From NCBI GenBank assembly GCA_036273735.1, contig DASUHA010000085.1, forward strand, positions 1 to 64,000: a DNA stretch of 64,000 nucleotides, read 5' to 3'. Numbering within the stretch: the stretch's first letter is position 1; the number at the start of each line of letters is the position of its first letter. The notes beneath the pieces are model-generated. The model was not told the DNA's origin and ran no database searches. It worked only from the letters and a program-made list of their open reading frames with translations. Of this stretch, positions 30,216-38,917 are shown in pieces. The position numbers and the translations under genes are program-made. The DNA comes from 13-2-20CM-66-19 sp036273735 (GTDB lineage: Bacteria > Pseudomonadota > Gammaproteobacteria > Steroidobacterales > Steroidobacteraceae).

Positions 30216-30619
30216 ATGTCATACGCGAACAACAGCCAGCCGAGGATGAGGAGTCCGCCGCCGAACGGTGTCAGTATCCCGACCCAGGGTGGCGCATCCA
30301 GGCTGAGCGCATAGAGACTGCCGCAGAAGAGCGCGATCCCCACGAGCAGCGTCCGGGGGGCCGTCACGACCCTGTAAAATGTCGGTCGTCTGACCGGCGT
30401 CGCCAGGTCCGGCGCGCCACCGAGGAGCGCTCCCATCACCAGCAGGCCGAGCGACTGGTAGAACTGAAACCGCACGGCGATATCGTAGATATTCTGCTGG
30501 CGCGCGCTCCAGCGACCTGCCATTGCATGAGCGCCCAGCGCCCCCGCAACCGTCGCCAGGGCGAGCAACACGCTCCCGGCCGGGAGCACCCACCTCCCGT
30601 AGGAGCCTTTCCTCATCAT
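30203..30619 (-). CDS. DUF423 family inner-membrane protein
   Basis: A 138-residue membrane protein with four hydrophobic helices. The family marks are GALGAHA near the N-terminus and the closing FGGGLLILGWLLFAYDMW. DUF423 proteins (YgdD-like) have no established function. It is placed between the slipin and HrpB genes on the same strand. Confidence 0.9.
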   Translation of the reverse strand: MMRKGSYGRWVLPAGSVLLALATVAGALGAHAMAGRWSARQQNIYDIAVRFQFYQSLGLLVMGALLGGAPDLATPVRRPTFYRVVTAPRTLLVGIALFCGSLYALSLDAPPWVGILTPFGGGLLILGWLLFAYDMWRS

Positions 30620-30629
30620 GCCGGCAACC

Positions 30630-31400
30630 CTAGGACTGCGGTCCCGGCCGGTCCGGCCCGAGCGCCCCCATCAGCGGCCGGAAAAGGTCGAGCGGCAGCG
30701 GAAACACGATGAGCTGTGATTTGTCGTGCGAGATGTCGGCCAGCGTCTGCAGGTATCGCAGCTGCAACGCGCTCGGCTGCTGCGCCAACAGTTGTGCCGC
30801 CTCGGCCAGTGTCTGCGCGGCCTGCTTCTCGCCGTCCGCGTTGATGACTTTTGCCCGCCGGTTGCGCTCGGCCTCCGCCTGCCTCGCCATCGCGCGGATC
30901 ATGGTTTCATCCAGATCGACGTCTTTGATCTCGACATTCGCGACCTTGATGCCCCATGCCTCGGTGGCCTGGTCGAGAATGCGTTGGACATCGGCGTTGA
31001 GCTTGTCACGCTGGGAGAGCAGGTCGTCCATCTCGTGCTGGCCGAGCACCGAGCGCAGCGTGGTCTGCGCCACCTGACTGGTCGCCTCCCACGCGTTGGC
31101 CACCTGGATGATGGCCCGGCCGGGGTCGACGACGCGGAAATAGACCACAGCGTTCACCTTTACCGATACATTGTCACGGGTGATCACGTCCTGCTTCGGC
31201 ACGCTGAGCACGATGACCCGCAGATCCACCTTCTTCATTCTCTGGAAGACCGGCCAGATCAGGATGATCCCCGGTCCCTTTATGCCCGTGAAGCGCCCGA
31301 GCGTGAACATCACGGCCCGCTCGTATTCGTTCAGCACGTTGATGGCGCTGAAGACCAGCATGGCGATGATGACGATGATGACGACGAGAGCGTAGGGCAT
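30630..31400 (-). CDS. Slipin (stomatin-like SPFH membrane protein)
   Basis: A 256-residue SPFH-domain protein with one N-terminal membrane helix (1-~22). The band-7 domain shows the slipin pattern ERAVMFTLGRFTGIKGPGIILIWP and DVITRDNVSVKVNAVVYFRV. The coiled-coil segment ARQAEAERNRRAKVINADGEKQAA follows. Slipins organise membrane microdomains and are substrates or partners of NfeD proteases, which fits the gene immediately upstream. A GGAGA Shine-Dalgarno supports the ATG. Confidence 0.95.
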   Translation of the reverse strand: MPYALVVIIVIIAMLVFSAINVLNEYERAVMFTLGRFTGIKGPGIILIWPVFQRMKKVDLRVIVLSVPKQDVITRDNVSVKVNAVVYFRVVDPGRAIIQVANAWEATSQVAQTTLRSVLGQHEMDDLLSQRDKLNADVQRILDQATEAWGIKVANVEIKDVDLDETMIRAMARQAEAERNRRAKVINADGEKQAAQTLAEAAQLLAQQPSALQLRYLQTLADISHDKSQLIVFPLPLDLFRPLMGALGPDRPGPQS

Positions 31401-31424
31401 AAGGATCTCCGGGCGGAGCCAGCC

Positions 31425-32948
31425 TCAGGGCGAAGGCTCGACCCACAATGTCAAACCTTCCACCTTCACGACGCGCGCCGCCTGTCCGGCCTTCAAGGGT
31501 CCCGCACTGCAGGCGTTCCACAGCTCACCGCCGTAGCGGACGCGCCCGCGCGCCGCGAAATCTTCAACCGCTTCCACCACTGCCCCGAGCATCGCCTGGG
31601 TGCCGGTCACGACCGGGCTGCGCGCCGCGTGCGTGGCAAGATACACGATCCCGAGAATGACGAGCCCACCCACCGTCGCCAGGCCCCCGATGAGCGGCAG
31701 GGCAACCTGCAGTCCCGAAGTTCTCGAGAAGAGGATGAGGGAACCGACGATGAAGGCGATCAGCCCGCCGATCCCGAGTGAGCCGTAGGTTGGGAAAAAG
31801 AATTCCGCCGCGATCATGCCGGCGCCGACGATGAGGAGCGCGAGTCCGGCGAAATTGGTCGGCAGGAGCTGGAAGGCAAAGAGCGCGATGAGCAGACAGA
31901 TGACACCGACCACGCCCGGCAACACCCCGCCCGGATGATAGCCCTCGAAGAGCAGGCCCCAGAGGCCGATCAGCAGCAGTCCATAGGCGATCTCGGGGTT
32001 GGTGATGATGCCGAGCAGGCGCGTGCGCCAGTCGGGCTTCAGCCAACTGACCGCAACGCCCCGGGTATCGAGCCGCACCGTCCGATCGCCGACACGCGTC
32101 TCGCGGCCATTCAACTGTGTCAGCAGGCTCGGCAGGTCGGGCGCGATGAGATCGATCACGTGCTGCTGCAGCGCCTGAGTCGCGGGCAGGCTCGCCGCAC
32201 CGCGCACCGCCTCCTCCGCCCAGTCGGCGTTACGACCGCGCAGCTGCGCGAGACCGCGGATGTAGGCGATGGAGTCGTTGAGGACTTTGCGCTCCTCGGA
32301 GCTCATCGGCTCGGCCTGCGTGGAGGTCGGAGTTTCCTCGCCGGCTCCCCCGGCCTGCTCGGCCTTCTCAGACTTCCCGGCCTTGTCAGGCTTCCCGACC
32401 TTGTCGGTCTTCCCGGCCCTTGCGGGCTTCTCGGCCTGGCTGGCCTTCGGCGCCTTGTCGGTCTTCCCCGGCTCCGAGGGTGTCGTGGGACTTGCCGCAG
32501 GTGGCGCCGGCTCGGAGCCCCCGATGGACACCGGAGTGGCGGCGCCGAGATTGGTCGCGGGTGCCATCGCCGCGAAGTGGCACGCGTAGAGGATGTAAGT
32601 GCCTGCACTCGCTGCGCGCGCGCCGGGCGGGGCGACATAGGCTACGACCGGAACGGACGAAGACAGGATGGCGCTGATGATCTCCCGCATGGAGGTCGAG
32701 AGCCCACCCGGAGTGTCGATCTCGAGAATGACGAAGGGGCTGCCCCGCTGCTGCGCAGTGTCGAGCCCCTGCTCGACGTACTCGGCGGTCGCAGGTCCGA
32801 TCGCGCCACGAATCTCGAGGCCCAGGGCGGCCGGGCGAATCTGCGCCGCCGCTGGCGCTGCAGTGCCCGCCACCCCGGGCGCCAGGGCGAATGCCGGGGC
32901 AATCGCAATGGCCGCAGCGATGCGGGCAAGGATCGATGCCAGCCTCAT
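31425..32948 (-). CDS. NfeD-type membrane serine protease with Lys-rich insert
   Basis: A 507-residue long-form NfeD (ClpP-class protease plus membrane plus OB domain). A signal peptide (1-~35) precedes the protease domain, with Ser114 in ASAGTYI as nucleophile and Lys221 in ERKVLNDSIAYI as the likely general base. Between them, residues ~146-216 form an extra Pro/Lys/Ala low-complexity segment with repeated KTDK/KPDK/KSEK units, not part of the core fold. Four helices (~310-440) and a C-terminal OB domain (~450-507) complete it. The family cleaves the C-terminal tail of its slipin partner, encoded 24 bases downstream. Confidence 0.93.
   Translation of the reverse strand: MRLASILARIAAAIAIAPAFALAPGVAGTAAPAAAQIRPAALGLEIRGAIGPATAEYVEQGLDTAQQRGSPFVILEIDTPGGLSTSMREIISAILSSSVPVVAYVAPPGARAASAGTYILYACHFAAMAPATNLGAATPVSIGGSEPAPPAASPTTPSEPGKTDKAPKASQAEKPARAGKTDKVGKPDKAGKSEKAEQAGGAGEETPTSTQAEPMSSEERKVLNDSIAYIRGLAQLRGRNADWAEEAVRGAASLPATQALQQHVIDLIAPDLPSLLTQLNGRETRVGDRTVRLDTRGVAVSWLKPDWRTRLLGIITNPEIAYGLLLIGLWGLLFEGYHPGGVLPGVVGVICLLIALFAFQLLPTNFAGLALLIVGAGMIAAEFFFPTYGSLGIGGLIAFIVGSLILFSRTSGLQVALPLIGGLATVGGLVILGIVYLATHAARSPVVTGTQAMLGAVVEAVEDFAARGRVRYGGELWNACSAGPLKAGQAARVVKVEGLTLWVEPSP
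32364..32468 (-). repeat. Imperfect short tandem repeat coding KTDK-like units in nfeD
   Basis: On the plus strand, short units such as CCTTGTCGGTCTTCCC recur with drift every ~15-18 bases. They translate on the minus strand to KTDK, KTDK, KPDK and KSEK separated by Ala/Gly/Pro-rich residues. Repeat expansion inside a protease domain loop is the simplest explanation. Copy number may vary between strains. Confidence 0.7.
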
Positions 32949-33035
32949 TGGTTCAGCATGCCGCCTACGGGCATCCTCGAGCGGGGTGGATCACCCACGA
33001 GATCCTGATCTTACGCGCCTGAGGGCACTCGTGGG

Positions 33036-35192
33036 TCAACGCTTGGGCGTACGCGGCAGGCCGGTATGTTGCGTCTTGAAGGGCTGGTGTCGGCGCGCTC
33101 GGGCGCCCGGTGCCACGCCCGCACGACGCCCCTCACCTCTCTCGCCGGTTCCCGCCGGCTGGTATGCCGGAACGAGCTGTTGCCTGCCATTGCCGATGAG
33201 ATCGGCACGCCCCATGCGCCGCAGTGCCTCCCGCAGCGTCGGCCAGTTGTCGGGATCGTGATAGCGCAGGAACGCCTTGTGGAGGCGTCGCACCTTGAGG
33301 CCCTTCGGCACCCGGACCTCACCCCCCGAGCGACTCAACCGTCTCAGGGGATTCTTTCCCGAATGGTACATGGCGGTTGCGGTCGCCATCGGAGAGGGCA
33401 GGAAGGCCTGTACCTGGTCGGCGCGAAAGCCATTGCGCTTCAGCCACAAGGCCAACTCCAGCATGTCCTCATCGCTCGTGCCCGGGTGAGCGGCGATGAA
33501 GTAGGGAATCAGGTACTGCTCCTTGCCCGCCTCGCGCGAGTAGCGCTCGAAGAGCGCCTTGAAGCGATCGTAGGCGCCGATTCCCGGCTTCATCATCATC
33601 GACAGCGGCCCCTCGGAGATCGCTTCCGGCGCGATCTTGAGATATCCGCCCGTGTGATGTTGGGCGAGCTCCCTCACGTATTCGGGGGACTCGACCGCCA
33701 GGTCGTAGCGTACGCCCGAAGCGATGAGGACCTTGCGGATGCCGGGAAGCTCGCGGACCTTGCGATAGAGACTGACGAGCGGCGCGTGATCGGTGTCGAG
33801 ATTGGGACAGATGCCGGGATAGACGCACGAGGGCCGGCGGCAGGCGCTCTCGATCTCCCGGCTGCGGCAGGCCAGCCGGTACATGTTGGCCGTGGGACCG
33901 CCCAGATCGGAGATGACGCCGGTGAAGCCCGGGACCTCGTCGCGGATCGCCTCGACCTCGCGCAGGACGGAGCGCTCCGAGCGATTCTGGATGATGCGCC
34001 CTTCGTGCTCCGTGATGGAGCAGAAGGTGCAACCGCCGAAGCAACCGCGCTGGATGGCGACCGAGAAGCGGATCATCTTGTAGGCGGGAATGTTGGCATT
34101 CCCGTAGGCCGGGTGCGGGCGGCGGCGGTAGGGCCGCTCGTACACCCAGTCCATCTCCTGCGTCGTCAGCGGGATGGGCGGCGGGCTCAGCCAGACTTCG
34201 ACATCCCCATGGCGCTGCACCAGCGCGCGGGCGTTACCGGGATTCGACTCGAGATGCAGGATGCGGGACGCGTGTGCATACAACACCGGGTCCGCGCTCA
34301 CCTGCTCGTGGGACGGCATGCGGATGACGCTGCGGCCACGGTCTGCGTTCTTGACGCGACGTACGAAGCGCACGACCTTCTCCTCCGTCTGGGGTGCCGC
34401 TGCGCCCGATGCGGTGCGCGCAGCCTGTCGTTCCGGCTCCATGGCGTAGGGGTCCGGTGGCGGCGCGACAGGCCCGGGCGTGTCGAGGTGCGTCGAGTCG
34501 ATCTCGATCCAACCTTCCGGGACCGATTTGCGCGCGAACGCAGTGCCGCGCACGTCGATGATGTCGCGGATCGACTCGCCGGCGGCGAGCCGGTGCGCGA
34601 TCTCACAGATCTGCCGCTCGCCGTTGCCGTAGATGAGCAGGTCCGCCTTGGCATCGAGCAGAATCGAGCGGCGCACCTTCTCCGACCAATAGTCGAAATG
34701 CGCAATGCGCCGCAGCGATGCCTCGATGCCGCCGATCACGATCGGCACATCCCTGAACGCCTCGCGCGCGCGTTGCGCATAGACGATCACGGAGCGGTCC
34801 GGCCGCTTGCCGCCGACACCTTCAGGCGTGTAGGCATCATCACTGCGCAGCCGCCGATCGGCCGTATACCGGTTCACCATGGAATCCATGTTGCCGGCCG
34901 TGATCCCGAAGAAGAGATTGGGGCGCCCGAGTGCCGTGAACGGCTCGGCGCTCTGCCAGTCGGGCTGCGCAATCATGCCGACCCTGAAGCCCTGCGCCTC
35001 GAGCACGCGGCCGACGACGGCCATGCCGAAGCTGGGATGATCGACATAGGCATCGCCGGTCACGATGATGACATCGCAGCTGTCCCAGCCGAGCTCGTCC
35101 ATCTCCGCGCGCGACATGGGCAGGTACGGCGCTGTGCCGAAGCGCGCCGCCCAGTGCTTGCGGTAGCCGAAGATGTCGCGGGCAGACTGCAT
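33036..35192 (-). CDS. YgiQ family radical SAM protein
   Basis: A 718-residue radical SAM enzyme of the YgiQ family, whose reaction is unknown. The N-terminal B12-like/UPF0313 region is followed by the [4Fe-4S] motif CFGGCTFC near residue 385 (CxxxCxxC) and SAM-binding features (GVISDLGGPTANMYRL). The C-terminal domain has QVQAFLPSPMATATAMYHSGKNP. The length and order match E. coli YgiQ. It is the last gene of a minus-strand set that also includes peptidoglycan genes. Confidence 0.95.
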   Translation of the reverse strand: MQSARDIFGYRKHWAARFGTAPYLPMSRAEMDELGWDSCDVIIVTGDAYVDHPSFGMAVVGRVLEAQGFRVGMIAQPDWQSAEPFTALGRPNLFFGITAGNMDSMVNRYTADRRLRSDDAYTPEGVGGKRPDRSVIVYAQRAREAFRDVPIVIGGIEASLRRIAHFDYWSEKVRRSILLDAKADLLIYGNGERQICEIAHRLAAGESIRDIIDVRGTAFARKSVPEGWIEIDSTHLDTPGPVAPPPDPYAMEPERQAARTASGAAAPQTEEKVVRFVRRVKNADRGRSVIRMPSHEQVSADPVLYAHASRILHLESNPGNARALVQRHGDVEVWLSPPPIPLTTQEMDWVYERPYRRRPHPAYGNANIPAYKMIRFSVAIQRGCFGGCTFCSITEHEGRIIQNRSERSVLREVEAIRDEVPGFTGVISDLGGPTANMYRLACRSREIESACRRPSCVYPGICPNLDTDHAPLVSLYRKVRELPGIRKVLIASGVRYDLAVESPEYVRELAQHHTGGYLKIAPEAISEGPLSMMMKPGIGAYDRFKALFERYSREAGKEQYLIPYFIAAHPGTSDEDMLELALWLKRNGFRADQVQAFLPSPMATATAMYHSGKNPLRRLSRSGGEVRVPKGLKVRRLHKAFLRYHDPDNWPTLREALRRMGRADLIGNGRQQLVPAYQPAGTGERGEGRRAGVAPGARARRHQPFKTQHTGLPRTPKR

Positions 35193-35198
35193 GCGGAC

Positions 35199-36404
35199 TC
35201 AGTACAGGAGGTACGCCTGCCGCTCGGCGCTCCACGCGGCCTCGTCTTTCGCTGCGAGCGTATCGAGGTCGCCGGGTGTTGCCGTCCTGTCGTCGACCCA
35301 GCGCCGCAGCAGGTCGCTGCCGTTGATCACGTCGATCGCGAGCCGATCGCGCTCGTACTCATAGGGGAAGTCCCGCCACAGCGGATAGTCGGGAGCGAGA
35401 CGCCGCAGCGCCTTGAAAGCGAGCGCCATGAGCCGCCACGGGCGGAACGCCTCGTGCTCGTAGTAGATCTCGTCCTCGACGTGGATCTGCAGCCCGGCGC
35501 AGAGCTTGCCCACATGCTTGTAGAAGGTGGGCTCGAACCAACAGTGACGCAACCGGCAGCCGCGCGTCCAGGCGGGCGCCAGCTCGCGCATGGCGGCAAG
35601 CAGTGCGTAACTGTCGAGATCCGGGGCGCCGAAGAGCTCGAGCGGCCGGGTGGTACCCCGGCCTTCCGACAGAGTCGTCCCTTCCAACATGACCGTGCCC
35701 GGATAGCAGCGGGTCATCCACAGAGTCGGCGCGTTCGGGCTGGGGTTCACCCAGGTGCGCTGCCCGAGCGGCCAGCCGTATCCCGGCGTCGCGTGAGGCT
35801 GCCAGCCGTCGAGTGCGATGACCTGGCAGTCGACATCGAGCTTCAGCGTGGAGACAAACCAGCGCGCCAGCTCGCCCAGCGTGAGACCGTGCCGCATCGG
35901 AATGGGGCCCGGGCCCACGAAGCTCTCGCAGCCCGGACGCAGGGACAGTCCCTCCACCGGCCGGCCAATCGGATTCGGACGGTCGAGCACCCACACCGTC
36001 TTGTGTCGCTTCGCAGCCTCCTCGAGAACGTAGCGCAGCGTCGCTTCGAACGTATAGATACGGCAACCGACGTCCTGCAGGTCGACCAGCAGGACATCGA
36101 AGCTGTCCATCATGTGCTCCGTCGGCCGCCGCACCTCTCCGTAGAGACTGAATACCGGGATCGCGTGTACCGGATCGATGAAGTCGGCGGACTCCATCAT
36201 GTTGTACTGCTTGTCTCCGCGCAGCCCATGCTGCGGCCCGAAGGCCGCGGTCATCCTGAGATCACCGAGCGTCGCCAGGGCATCCAGCGAATGCACGAGG
36301 CTGCGGGTCACGGAGGCAGGATGGGCGAGCAGCGCCACCCGCCTGCCCGCGAGCGGCTTGCGGAGCTGCGGCTCCTCGAGCAGACGATCGATGCCGAACT
36401 TCAT
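35199..36404 (-). CDS. NamZ-like exo-beta-N-acetylmuramidase (DUF1343)
   Basis: A 401-residue DUF1343 protein. Characterised members (NamZ) remove terminal MurNAc from peptidoglycan fragments. Family blocks are visible: the start GIDRLLEEP, then FGPQHGLRGDKQ, VDLQDVGCRIYTF (shared by DUF1343), VLDRPNPIGRPVEG, and a later EGTTLSEGRGTTRPLELFGAP. No signal peptide is seen, so it may be cytoplasmic and serve muropeptide recycling. Its ATG overlaps the stop of the DOMON-like gene by 4 bases. Confidence 0.9.
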   Translation of the reverse strand: MKFGIDRLLEEPQLRKPLAGRRVALLAHPASVTRSLVHSLDALATLGDLRMTAAFGPQHGLRGDKQYNMMESADFIDPVHAIPVFSLYGEVRRPTEHMMDSFDVLLVDLQDVGCRIYTFEATLRYVLEEAAKRHKTVWVLDRPNPIGRPVEGLSLRPGCESFVGPGPIPMRHGLTLGELARWFVSTLKLDVDCQVIALDGWQPHATPGYGWPLGQRTWVNPSPNAPTLWMTRCYPGTVMLEGTTLSEGRGTTRPLELFGAPDLDSYALLAAMRELAPAWTRGCRLRHCWFEPTFYKHVGKLCAGLQIHVEDEIYYEHEAFRPWRLMALAFKALRRLAPDYPLWRDFPYEYERDRLAIDVINGSDLLRRWVDDRTATPGDLDTLAAKDEAAWSAERQAYLLY

Positions 36405-36985
36405 TGAGCGGGATTCCCGGAAAGCGCGAGCGCGACTGAAAAGCTGTCGGGGTGATGAAAATCAGGGCGCCCGGAGGGGTGGCCCAGCGCCCAGTATGAC
36501 AGCCTGCCCTCTCGGTCCTCCACTACGGCGCTCAGAGCGATCCGCAGCAGCGGCTCTGCGGATGCCCGGAAGTCCAGTGCCCCGCTCAAGCGTACTTCCG
36601 CCCGCAGCATGCACCGCTCGCCGTCCGCACGTAGCGTGAGCCGCGGCGCGGCATCCAGAGCCGGCGTCATGTCCTTCCGGTACGACTGGAAGCAGTATGC
36701 GGACCACTCACCGGACGGTGAGAAATTGAGCTCGAGGTACTGCGGCGACTCTGCCAGCCCTACGAACGCCTCGAAGCACGTATGCGTCCAGAGCTTGTCC
36801 GTCCTCTTGGCATCGCCTCCGGGCGGCGGGATACGGACGCGCTTCAGGTCCCCTTCGAGCACGTACACGAACCGGAGTGACATAGGACCGGCGACGTCAA
36901 CCGATGCAGCCACGGCGCGCACCGCCTCACTAGGTGTACTCGGATGCGCTACGAGGGAAACAAAGGAAGCATCGCTCTTCGTCAT
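36401..36985 (-). CDS. DOMON-like domain protein
   Basis: A 194-residue protein with the beta-sandwich pattern of DOMON-like proteins: LRFVYVLEGDLKRVRIP, TCFEAFVG, YLELNFSPSGEWSAYCF, and the closing WALGHPSGRPDFHH. DOMON-type folds bind haem or sugars; the ligand here is unknown. ATG 36985 shares a base with the rlpA stop (TGATG), preferred over the in-frame start 24 bases earlier, which lies inside rlpA. It is between RlpA and NamZ genes, suggesting envelope or glycan work. Confidence 0.85.
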   Translation of the reverse strand: MTKSDASFVSLVAHPSTPSEAVRAVAASVDVAGPMSLRFVYVLEGDLKRVRIPPPGGDAKRTDKLWTHTCFEAFVGLAESPQYLELNFSPSGEWSAYCFQSYRKDMTPALDAAPRLTLRADGERCMLRAEVRLSGALDFRASAEPLLRIALSAVVEDREGRLSYWALGHPSGRPDFHHPDSFSVALALSGNPAQ

Positions 36986-37644
36986 CACAGCTCTCTCAGC
37001 AGGCCCCACCCTAGATGCAGGACTCCGCGCACTACACCGACAGCCACCCTGACGCCGGTAGTGGTGATGTCGACGACACCGCGTATCGCCACATGCCCCG
37101 CCTCTGCCAGGATGCCGTGCGGATGATGGCGTGCATAGGTGACCGCACTTCGCTCATCGGCACTCGCAGCCTCCTGTTGAGCTGCGCTGAGCTCTGTGAT
37201 TGGCACGGCAGTCATTCGGACGCGCGCCGTGCCTTCGCCGTAGAATGCCAATTGCTGCGCCACGGCGGGCGTGGCATCGACGACCCGGCCGCCGTAAAAG
37301 GGGCCGCGATCATCGACCATCGCCACCGCTTCGCGGCCATTGCGCAGATTGCGGATTCTGACCCACGTGCCGAACGGCAAGGTCTTGTGCGCCACCCGCA
37401 TCGCCCCAGGATCGAAGGGCGTGCCGCTCGCCGTGGGCCTGCCGGCATCGTGCAGCCCGTACCAGGATGCAGTACCGCTCGCCTGGTACCCTGCAGCCGA
37501 GGCGAGCACCTGGTAGCAGCCATGACCGGGCACACAGTACCCGTGCTCCGGGACGTGCGCTCGCTGGGGCCCGGAGGCGCAGCCGGCAAGCGCGAGCAGC
37601 GCTCCCACGAACAGCGCACCGCAGGCCTGAGCGCATTCCCTCAT
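36985..37644 (-). CDS. rlpA: RlpA-like lipoprotein, septal lytic transglycosylase family, no SPOR domain
   Basis: A 219-residue lipoprotein. The signal peptide ends in the lipobox LAGC, giving an outer-membrane anchor. A double-psi beta-barrel spans ~55-150 (GTASWYG, RVAHKTLPFGT, DDRGPFYGGRVVD). The Asp (FDPGAM) and His (AHK) eight residues apart match the catalytic pair of Pseudomonas RlpA. The Glu usually found three residues before that Asp is Thr here. There is no C-terminal SPOR domain; the tail holds a hydrophobic stretch. ATG 37644 is preferred over TTG 37668. It is the first gene of the set leading to NamZ and YgiQ. Confidence 0.88.
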   Translation of the reverse strand: MRECAQACGALFVGALLALAGCASGPQRAHVPEHGYCVPGHGCYQVLASAAGYQASGTASWYGLHDAGRPTASGTPFDPGAMRVAHKTLPFGTWVRIRNLRNGREAVAMVDDRGPFYGGRVVDATPAVAQQLAFYGEGTARVRMTAVPITELSAAQQEAASADERSAVTYARHHPHGILAEAGHVAIRGVVDITTTGVRVAVGVVRGVLHLGWGLLREL

Positions 37645-37679
37645 CGATGGACTCTCATCGATGGACAATAATAGACCTC

Positions 37680-38483
37680 ATGAAGCGCCGCACCCACCGG
37701 CCCGCCGAACCCGCAGCTCGCGCTCCACGGGCGCCGCCAGGTGGCAACGCCTCCGCGACTCCGTCCGGACTCGTGTACGGGCGGCTGCTGCAGGCCTCGC
37801 GCCTCGCGGCCATCGGAGAGATGGCAGCCGGGGTCGGGCATGAGCTCAATCAGCCCCTGACGGCCATTGCGAACTACGCTCAGGCCTGCGACCGGCTCCT
37901 CAGCCGGCCAGCCCCCAGCATGGACGACATCCGCACGGCGGTGCGCGAGATTGCGGACCAGGCCGTGCGTGCCGGTGACATCCTGCGCCGCGTACGCGGC
38001 CTCACCCAATCGCGGCCGATACGGCGCGAGCGCGCGGATCTCAACACGGTCGTCGAGGCCATCCGCGACCTCATCCTGGCAGATGCCCATGTCCATCGCG
38101 CGCGGGTCCAGTTCGATCTCGAGGCCCGGCTGCCGCAGGTCTCGATCGACACCGCTCAGATCCAACACGCGATCCTGAATCTGGTGCGGAACGCGCTCGA
38201 GGCACCTGCCGAGCCGGGTGCGGCGGCGCGCGAGCTGACGTTGCGCACGGCCCTCATCCCGGACGGCTATGCGGAAATAGCAGTGCTCGACAATGGCCCC
38301 GGCGTCCTGCCGCAGGCGCTCGAGCAGATGTTCCATCCGTTCTTCTCCACCAAGTCGGCGGGCGCCGGACTGGGGCTGGCCATCAGCAGCACCCTGGTGC
38401 GCGCGCACGGCGGCACCCTGACCTACCGTCCCAACACCCCCGCGGGCGCCTGCTTCGCGATCAGGATCCGGGGCGAGAGCTGA
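37680..38483 (+). CDS. Soluble sensor histidine kinase
   Basis: A 267-residue histidine kinase without membrane helix or recognisable sensor domain; the N-terminal ~40 residues are basic and Pro/Ala-rich. The H-box is GHELNQPLTAIANYAQA (the FixL/DctB-like HxxNQPL class), the N-box is HAILNLVRNALEA, the G1 box is VLDNGPGVLP, and the F/G2 region is FFSTKSAGAGLGLAI. It probably acts in the cytoplasm, with its input coming from a partner protein. The stop overlaps the next ATG by one base, pairing it with the receiver protein. It is divergent from rlpA, with only 35 bases between them. Confidence 0.92.
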   Translation: MKRRTHRPAEPAARAPRAPPGGNASATPSGLVYGRLLQASRLAAIGEMAAGVGHELNQPLTAIANYAQACDRLLSRPAPSMDDIRTAVREIADQAVRAGDILRRVRGLTQSRPIRRERADLNTVVEAIRDLILADAHVHRARVQFDLEARLPQVSIDTAQIQHAILNLVRNALEAPAEPGAAARELTLRTALIPDGYAEIAVLDNGPGVLPQALEQMFHPFFSTKSAGAGLGLAISSTLVRAHGGTLTYRPNTPAGACFAIRIRGES

Positions 38484-38914
38484 TGATGTCCGGCAGCGCA
38501 ACACCTTCCGCCGCGGACGGGCCTGAGAGCCCGGCCGGCGTGCGCATCCTGCTGGTCGACGATCACGAGGGGGTGCGCAACGCAACGGCGATGCTGCTGA
38601 GGACCGAAGGCTTCGAGGTGCTGTGCGCTGCATCCCTCTCGGAGGCGAGAGAAGCCCTGCGCACCGGCTCGCCGATCGATCTGGTGATTGCCGATTATCA
38701 CTTGCAGGCCGGCGAGACCGGCATCGAGGTGATCGCGATGGCACGGAGCGTTGCCGGCGAGCACCTGGGCGCCGTACTCGTGAGCGGCGACACTTTCTCC
38801 ACACCACACGACGTGCAGGTCACGGGCCGGTTGCGCCTCGCGGGCAAGCCTATCCGGGGACGGGAGCTGTTGGCGATCGTGACGGAGCTGCTGCCCGTCA
38901 GGAAGGCAACGTAG
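38483..38914 (+). CDS. Single-domain response regulator (receiver only)
   Basis: A 143-residue CheY-like receiver without output domain. The acidic pair (LVDDHEG), phospho-acceptor Asp in LVIADYHL, Thr/Ser switch (VLVSGDT) and Lys (LAGKPI) are all present. It is translationally coupled to the soluble kinase and ends 3 bases before the stop of convergent motB. A role in flagellar or phosphorelay control is plausible but inferred. Confidence 0.92.
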   Translation: MMSGSATPSAADGPESPAGVRILLVDDHEGVRNATAMLLRTEGFEVLCAASLSEAREALRTGSPIDLVIADYHLQAGETGIEVIAMARSVAGEHLGAVLVSGDTFSTPHDVQVTGRLRLAGKPIRGRELLAIVTELLPVRKAT

Positions 38915-38917
38915 AGC

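Noticed and set aside
33066..36407. A 1113-residue open frame on the plus strand opposite YgiQ and NamZ
   Set aside because: It mirrors two well-recognised minus-strand genes and has no protein family pattern; a GC-rich antisense shadow.
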